This document shows, piece by piece, positions 13,981-14,011 of a stretch of 14,011 nucleotides of DNA. The stretch covers positions 1-14,011 of the forward strand of contig JAVVUQ010000038.1 in the NCBI GenBank assembly GCA_036653075.1, given 5' to 3'. The notes beneath the pieces were generated by a model that was given only the letters and a program-made list of their open reading frames with translations, was not told the origin of the DNA and did not search any database. Source of the stretch: JAVVUQ01 sp036653075 (GTDB taxonomy: Bacteria > Bacillota > Clostridia > Christensenellales > CAG-314). A program made the translations under genes and the position numbers. How positions within the stretch are numbered: position 1 is the first letter of the stretch; each line of letters starts with the position of its first letter.

Positions 13981-14011
13981 TATTGACTTTTTCCTAATAG
14001 TCATTAATCAT

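Noticed and set aside
1..14011. Mobile element, prophage, defence or biosynthetic cluster
   Set aside because: No transposase, integrase, phage, toxin-antitoxin, restriction or biosynthetic gene is recognisable; the genes are mostly housekeeping.

Overview
This is an AT-rich bacterial window that reads as a low-GC Firmicute, most likely an uncultured Clostridia-like gut-type organism assembled from short reads. The support is a CIRCE operator, strong AGGAGG-type ribosome sites, TTTACA/TTGACA-TATAAT promoters, a PocR/AraC regulator, and a cluster-type ferredoxin aldo/keto reductase. Two runs of exactly 100 N are scaffold gaps, not biology. I cannot place the genus.

Layout: all protein genes except one lie on the minus strand. 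In minus-strand reading order from the right edge they are a thioredoxin-like protein with an incomplete active site, glyA, a PocR-AraC regulator, an aldo/keto reductase with two 4Fe-4S motifs, a DUF1284 Cys-rich protein split by gap 2, rarA, an ABC-2 exporter ATPase with its permease (overlapping pair), tyrS, a YigZ/IMPACT protein and recX. The single plus-strand gene is a small heat shock protein (Hsp20) with its own extended -10 promoter, a CIRCE operator and a structured leader. Its terminator faces the terminator of the AraC gene.

Functionally this is mostly housekeeping: translation (tyrS, glyA), recombination and replication-fork maintenance (recX, rarA), proteostasis (hsp20), and export (ABC pair). 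Real operon pairs are yigZ-recX (overlapping) and ATPase-permease (8-bp overlap). I see no phage, transposase, CRISPR or toxin-antitoxin module, and no convincing new multi-gene system.

The striking feature at a larger scale is that most gaps between the minus-strand genes carry their own short tandem array, each with a different unit length: 29 bp before yigZ, 23 bp before tyrS, 32 bp before the ABC operon, 20/21 bp before the DUF1284 gene and 38 bp before the thioredoxin-like gene. An 18-bp array sits inside the DUF1284 coding region, where the assembly broke. Other points worth a second look are a probable leaderless rarA transcript, CIRCE control of hsp20, the one-cysteine thioredoxin fold protein, and a 55-bp duplicated edge that shows gap 1 is an unmerged contig overlap.
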